DNA from: JAZGDL01 sp036477795
Lineage (GTDB): Bacteria > Planctomycetota > Phycisphaerae > UBA1845
NCBI GenBank assembly: GCA_036477795.1
Contig: JAZGDL010000016.1
Coordinates: 1 to 16,178 of the forward strand
Direction of reading: 5' to 3'
DNA: 16,178 bases
Below, piece by piece: positions 13,389 to 16,178 of the stretch. Below the pieces are notes generated by a model, which worked only from the letters and a program-made list of their open reading frames with translations, searched no databases and had not been told where the DNA came from. Numbering within the stretch: the stretch's first letter is position 1; each line of letters starts with the position of its first letter. Position numbers and translations under genes: made by a program.

Positions 13389-15582
13389 TGAACTGACCGC
13401 CGCGGTACTGTTGGTATGGTTGGTGACGGCTCCGCAACCCGCTGACGCCGAGTCGCTTTCACAGCGGCTTCCGGGCTCGGCGATATTCTACATTGAATCG
13501 ACAGGCGCCGACGCCCTCAGCAACGCGCACGCGCAAACACCGTTGGGAAAGATGCTGGCGGATGACGGCGTGGCCAAGCTGGTCGACCGCTTGGTTAGTG
13601 CCGGGGGCATCCTGATTAGAAAGGCCGCGGCCGACCAAGGCGAGGCCGAAGTTGCCGAAGCCGCAATGCGCCTTCTCGCAACGCTGTGGCACAGGCCGTG
13701 CGCCTTGCAACTGCTCAGTGTGCAGATGGCCGACGCCGGGCCGGCGGTTGAAGCGGTGCTGGTGGTCGACGTGGGGGCGGACGGCGCAGAGCGTTTCGTC
13801 AAGGCCCTGGAACGTGTTGTTGCCAAGTATGCACCGTTTGGCCCTCCCGTACCGGACCAGGTCGAGAGTCACGCCTTCCAGCGCTACGATCTGCCCGTTG
13901 CCGGAGTGACCCGCTACGGAATGGTCGACGGCATTTTCATGATCACGCTGGGCGAGAAGACGACTGGCCGGGTGTTGGCGACCATGAAAGGCCGCGGCAA
14001 ATCAATGGCTCAAGATGCGTCGCTTGTGGCCGCACTGAAGAAGATCGGCACCAAAGGCCGCTCAACCCTTGCGGTCTCCCACGTCAACGTGCAAGAGGTC
14101 CTCAAGCAGGCTCGCCAGGTGTGGTCGGCCATGAGCGGCGGCACTGAACCCGGTAAACCCGCCTTTCCACCGCCGGTCGAAGCCGTGATCGCGGCTGCCG
14201 GTATCGATCGGCTCCGGTCCATGACCGATGTGCTGGAGATCGAAGACGGCGGATACCGCTACTCCGCGTTTATCGCGCTGCCGCCGGTCGACGGCCGGCC
14301 GCGATGGATGAACCAGGCGCCGGTCACCAAGGCCCAGTTGTCCATGGTGCCAAAGGATGTCACTTTTGCCAAGGTCGCGAACTTTCGATTGGCCGACCTC
14401 TACGACGGTTTGATGCACCTGGCCGCCGCCGCCGGGCCCGGTGCCGAAGCACTGGTTGCCAATGTCCGGGCGATGATTGAGGGCATGATGGGCTTGCGCA
14501 TCAAGGAAGACATTGTCGATCTGTTCGACGACGGCTGGGTGGTATACGACAGCCCATCCAGCGGCGGGCTGCTGTTCACCGGCTTTACCGTCATGGTTGA
14601 AGTCAGGGACCCCGAAGGCGTCCTGCAACTGCTCGGGCGGCTGGTGCGGTTCATCGACAGTCAGACGGGCCCGGGCATCGTTGCCGTCGAGAAGTCCGAC
14701 TACAAGGGCACCGCAATTCACTTTGCGTCGATCACCGGGCCGCCGATTCCGGTCGCCCCGGCCTGGTGCGTGCATGATCGCTACGTGGTCATCGGCCTCT
14801 ACCCGCAAGTTGTCATGCGGGCCCTGGATCATCTCAGAGGCGGTGACAACGTCTTGACTCTCCTTGACAACCCCGATTTCGCGCGCGGCCGCAAGATGCT
14901 GCCCAAACGATGCTCCGTGATCGCCTATTTCGACACCAAGGCCGGGATGGAATTCGCTTACAAGTGGCTGCTGCCTGTTGCCACGAGCGCCACCGGGTGG
15001 GCAAGAGGAGAGGGTGTTCAGATCGACGCGTCCATGATCCCCTCACGGGATGCCTTTGTCGGCGGGATCTATGGAGACGTTGTGGGCATGTCTTCGGACG
15101 CCGACGGGCTGCTCTTCACCACGCACGGCCCACTGCCGCTCAACCTTGGCGGCACGGCGCCCGCCGTAGCTGCCCTGGGAGTCTCGATCGCCTTGCCAAG
15201 TCTCGCTCGGGCGCGTGAAGAGGCCAAACGCGCCGCCAGCGTATCGAACGTCAAAGCCATCATGGCCGCCTGCCATACCTACGCCAACCACCACAGCAAC
15301 CAGTTTCCCGGGGACCTTCAAACGCTTGTCAATGCGGGGTTGATTACGGACAAGACACTGTGCTCCCCGCGCGACGAAAAGGGCCGCGTCTCCTACGTTT
15401 ACGTCAAGGGTCATAGCCCTGACAGCCCACCGGGAACGGTCGTCGTCTACGAGAAGCCCGGCATCGGCGACGGCGGAGGGTCAGCCGTGGGCTTCGCCGA
15501 CGGGCGCGCCGAATGGCTGGACGCTTCAGAGCTCCGGCGTTCGCTCAAACAACAGGAAGCGTCAGAGCCCGACCAACGTTGA
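13360..15582 (+). CDS. Secreted protein with C-terminal pilin-like module
   Basis: A 740-residue exported protein. GTG 13360 is preceded by AAGGAG (13347-13352) at good spacing, inside the end of nrnA. Residues 1-30 form a signal peptide (TAAVLLVWLVTA, likely cut after ADA). Residues about 31-590 open RLPGSAIFYIEST and resemble planctomycete DUF3352-like extracytoplasmic proteins; I cannot assign a function. Residues about 603-725 look like the mature part of a type II pseudopilin or DUF1559-type protein: an Ala/Leu-rich helix (VAALGVSIALPSLARAREEAKR), SNVKAIMAACHTYANHHSNQFPGDLQTL, and a late VGFADGRAEWLD. The usual G|F prepilin cleavage site is not seen, and the module sits at the C terminus instead of the N terminus. 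The final HxnDG-like motif has lost its histidine (ADGRAEW). It may act at the outer surface or in periplasmic protein handling. Confidence 0.85.
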   Translation: MRVSKTIFHSELTAAVLLVWLVTAPQPADAESLSQRLPGSAIFYIESTGADALSNAHAQTPLGKMLADDGVAKLVDRLVSAGGILIRKAAADQGEAEVAEAAMRLLATLWHRPCALQLLSVQMADAGPAVEAVLVVDVGADGAERFVKALERVVAKYAPFGPPVPDQVESHAFQRYDLPVAGVTRYGMVDGIFMITLGEKTTGRVLATMKGRGKSMAQDASLVAALKKIGTKGRSTLAVSHVNVQEVLKQARQVWSAMSGGTEPGKPAFPPPVEAVIAAAGIDRLRSMTDVLEIEDGGYRYSAFIALPPVDGRPRWMNQAPVTKAQLSMVPKDVTFAKVANFRLADLYDGLMHLAAAAGPGAEALVANVRAMIEGMMGLRIKEDIVDLFDDGWVVYDSPSSGGLLFTGFTVMVEVRDPEGVLQLLGRLVRFIDSQTGPGIVAVEKSDYKGTAIHFASITGPPIPVAPAWCVHDRYVVIGLYPQVVMRALDHLRGGDNVLTLLDNPDFARGRKMLPKRCSVIAYFDTKAGMEFAYKWLLPVATSATGWARGEGVQIDASMIPSRDAFVGGIYGDVVGMSSDADGLLFTTHGPLPLNLGGTAPAVAALGVSIALPSLARAREEAKRAASVSNVKAIMAACHTYANHHSNQFPGDLQTLVNAGLITDKTLCSPRDEKGRVSYVYVKGHSPDSPPGTVVVYEKPGIGDGGGSAVGFADGRAEWLDASELRRSLKQQEASEPDQR

Positions 15583-15628
15583 GCCCGTGCGGAGTGGCTG
15601 GTGCGACTTTGCCGGTTTCGTCGTGGGG

Positions 15629-15656
15629 TTGGCATTAGCTGCCGGTCGGCTACAAT
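15629..15656 (+). promoter_or_regulatory. Sigma-70-like promoter of the 96-residue protein gene
   Basis: TTGGCA (15629-15634) and TACAAT (15651-15656) are separated by 16 bp, close to consensus. Transcription would start near 15663, only about 5 bases before ATG 15668, so the message may be nearly leaderless. The ribosome-site candidate AAAGGG (15658-15663) would then fall at or before the transcript start. Confidence 0.5.
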
Positions 15657-15667
15657 AAAGGGTACAC

Positions 15668-15958
15668 ATGCATAATACGGAAATCAGACATCTGCTCAAA
15701 AGGGCACCATTTGAACCGATCCGTTTGGGGCTGTCAGACGGTCGGTCGATTCTGATTCGCCATCGGGATCAGGTCGTTGTTTCTCAGCGGCACGTATACG
15801 TCGGCCTGACGCGCGTGCAGCGGTCCAAGCCTTTGGCAACGCCACGGTCTGGGGATGTATTCGCCCCGGACTGGCTCCTGGTGGACTTGTCTCACATCAC
15901 AACTGTCGAGCCCGCCGACGGTGAGGGTTCCAAACCAAAACACCGCAAACGCAAATAG
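15668..15958 (+). CDS. Small conserved hypothetical protein, 96 residues
   Basis: The sequence follows a pattern I recall from many short planctomycete proteins: a leading helix, then APFEPIRLGLSDGRSILIRHRDQVVVSQRHVYVGL, and a closing LVDLSHITTVEP strand. It suggests a small beta-rich domain of about 80 residues and a basic Lys/Arg tail (KPKHRKRK). No catalytic residue, signal peptide or membrane segment is visible, and its function is not known to me. ATG 15668 is the only sensible start and is close behind a promoter-like sequence. Its stop codon lies 2 bp before a family A repeat. Confidence 0.8.
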   Translation: MHNTEIRHLLKRAPFEPIRLGLSDGRSILIRHRDQVVVSQRHVYVGLTRVQRSKPLATPRSGDVFAPDWLLVDLSHITTVEPADGEGSKPKHRKRK

Positions 15959-15960
15959 AT

Positions 15961-16074
15961 GTAGGGTCCGCCGTGCGGACCTTAATTGACGGGGCGCACT
16001 TTCAAAAAGAGGTCCGCATGGCGGACCCTACGTTACTTTCAAGAACAAGAAGAGGTCCGCACGGCGGACCCTAC
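15961..16074. repeat. Family A repeat cluster, three arms
   Basis: Arms lie at 15961-15981 (forward), 16010-16031 and 16054-16074 (both inverted). The first and second can pair across 28 bases. The second and third belong to a tandem duplication (15998-16034 and 16035-16077) that begins ACTTTCAA and ends GGACCCTACGTT. The cluster fills the space between the convergent 96-residue gene and aconitase, and its right part is translated as the aconitase C terminus. Confidence 0.9.
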
Positions 16075-16178
16075 GTTCTTTGCAAGGTTGCGAAGGACCA
16101 TCGGAAGGATTCCCCCGTGGCGGTAGTACTCGACGTCGACGGGGGTGTCGATGCGGGCGGTCATGGTGAAGGTCCTGG
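16039..16178 (-). CDS. acnA: Aconitate hydratase, C-terminal fragment
   Basis: The window edge cuts this gene; only the last 45 codons are present. They encode RTFTMTARIDTPVDVEYYRH followed by GGILPMVLRNLAK, the highly conserved end of AcnA/IRP-type aconitases, where RxDTxxExxYYRHGGILxxVLR is typical. The enzyme converts citrate to isocitrate in the TCA cycle; its Fe-S cysteines lie outside the window. Family members normally end a few residues after VLRNL. Here the last 11 codons (VGSAVRTSSCS) and the TGA stop come from a family A palindromic repeat and its spacer. It converges on the 96-residue gene. Confidence 0.88.
   Translation of the reverse strand, partial: RTFTMTARIDTPVDVEYYRHGGILPMVLRNLAKNVGSAVRTSSCS

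Noticed and set aside
15961..16074. CRISPR-like array of short repeats
   Set aside because: Only three arms, in mixed orientation, with spacers of 28 and 22 bases that are partly duplicated. The same arms occur alone inside genes and there are no cas genes.
1..16178. A defence, toxin-antitoxin, retron or phage module
   Set aside because: I looked for reverse transcriptase, nuclease, methylase, integrase and paired small toxin genes on both strands and found none.

Overview
The window reads as high-GC chromosomal DNA of a planctomycete, possibly from the Phycisphaerae side of the phylum. This is inferred from family resemblance, not from a search: a secreted protein built of GACC-type six-cysteine repeats, a secreted protein ending in a pilin-like module, a 96-residue protein of a type I recall from planctomycetes, a short CxxC zinc-ribbon gene, and many short palindromic repeats between and inside genes. 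No tRNA, rRNA, CRISPR array, transposase, phage gene or recognisable defence system was seen.

Layout. Positions 1-731 hold no gene I can support, but contain small hairpins and a 168-bp element with imperfect inverted ends. A large exported protein follows (732-2822), with a phospholipase A2-like cysteine/histidine motif and nine cysteine-rich repeats. Next is gpmA (3206-3952), a strong palindromic hairpin followed by four T, and a 56-codon zinc-ribbon gene (4268-4438). That gene converges without a gap on a MarR-type regulator (4439-4921, minus). A minus-strand block then covers 5237-11218. In transcription order it holds a GT4-like glycosyltransferase, a GlcD/GlcF-type FAD and iron-sulfur oxidoreductase 10 bp behind it, and, after a 365-bp gap, a B12-binding-type radical SAM protein. 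A plus-strand group follows: ribF, nrnA and a 740-residue exported protein whose start overlaps nrnA by 29 bp. It ends with a 96-residue protein behind its own promoter-like sequence. The right edge carries the last 45 codons of an aconitase on the minus strand.

How the genes relate. ribF makes FMN and FAD and gpmA is glycolytic. nrnA degrades short RNA and pAp. The oxidoreductase probably oxidises a 2-hydroxy acid and passes electrons to its iron-sulfur domain, and aconitase is in the TCA cycle. The ribF-nrnA pair resembles the widely conserved nrnA-truB-ribF neighbourhood. The other genes look like unrelated housekeeping or accessory genes.

The most unusual signal is the repeats. A 21-22 bp palindromic unit (core GGGTCCGCCRTGCGGACC and its reverse complement) occurs eight times. 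Copies lie in frame inside the radical SAM gene (residues 154-178) and inside the oxidoreductase gene, and one supplies the last codons of aconitase. A second palindrome family is also translated inside the oxidoreductase. The elements are read in different frames in different hosts, so they look like mobile palindromic DNA tolerated, or possibly used, as protein sequence. A third dispersed repeat of about 67 bp, made of degenerate GATTGAC-like heptads, abuts the radical SAM start codon and recurs just before ribF.
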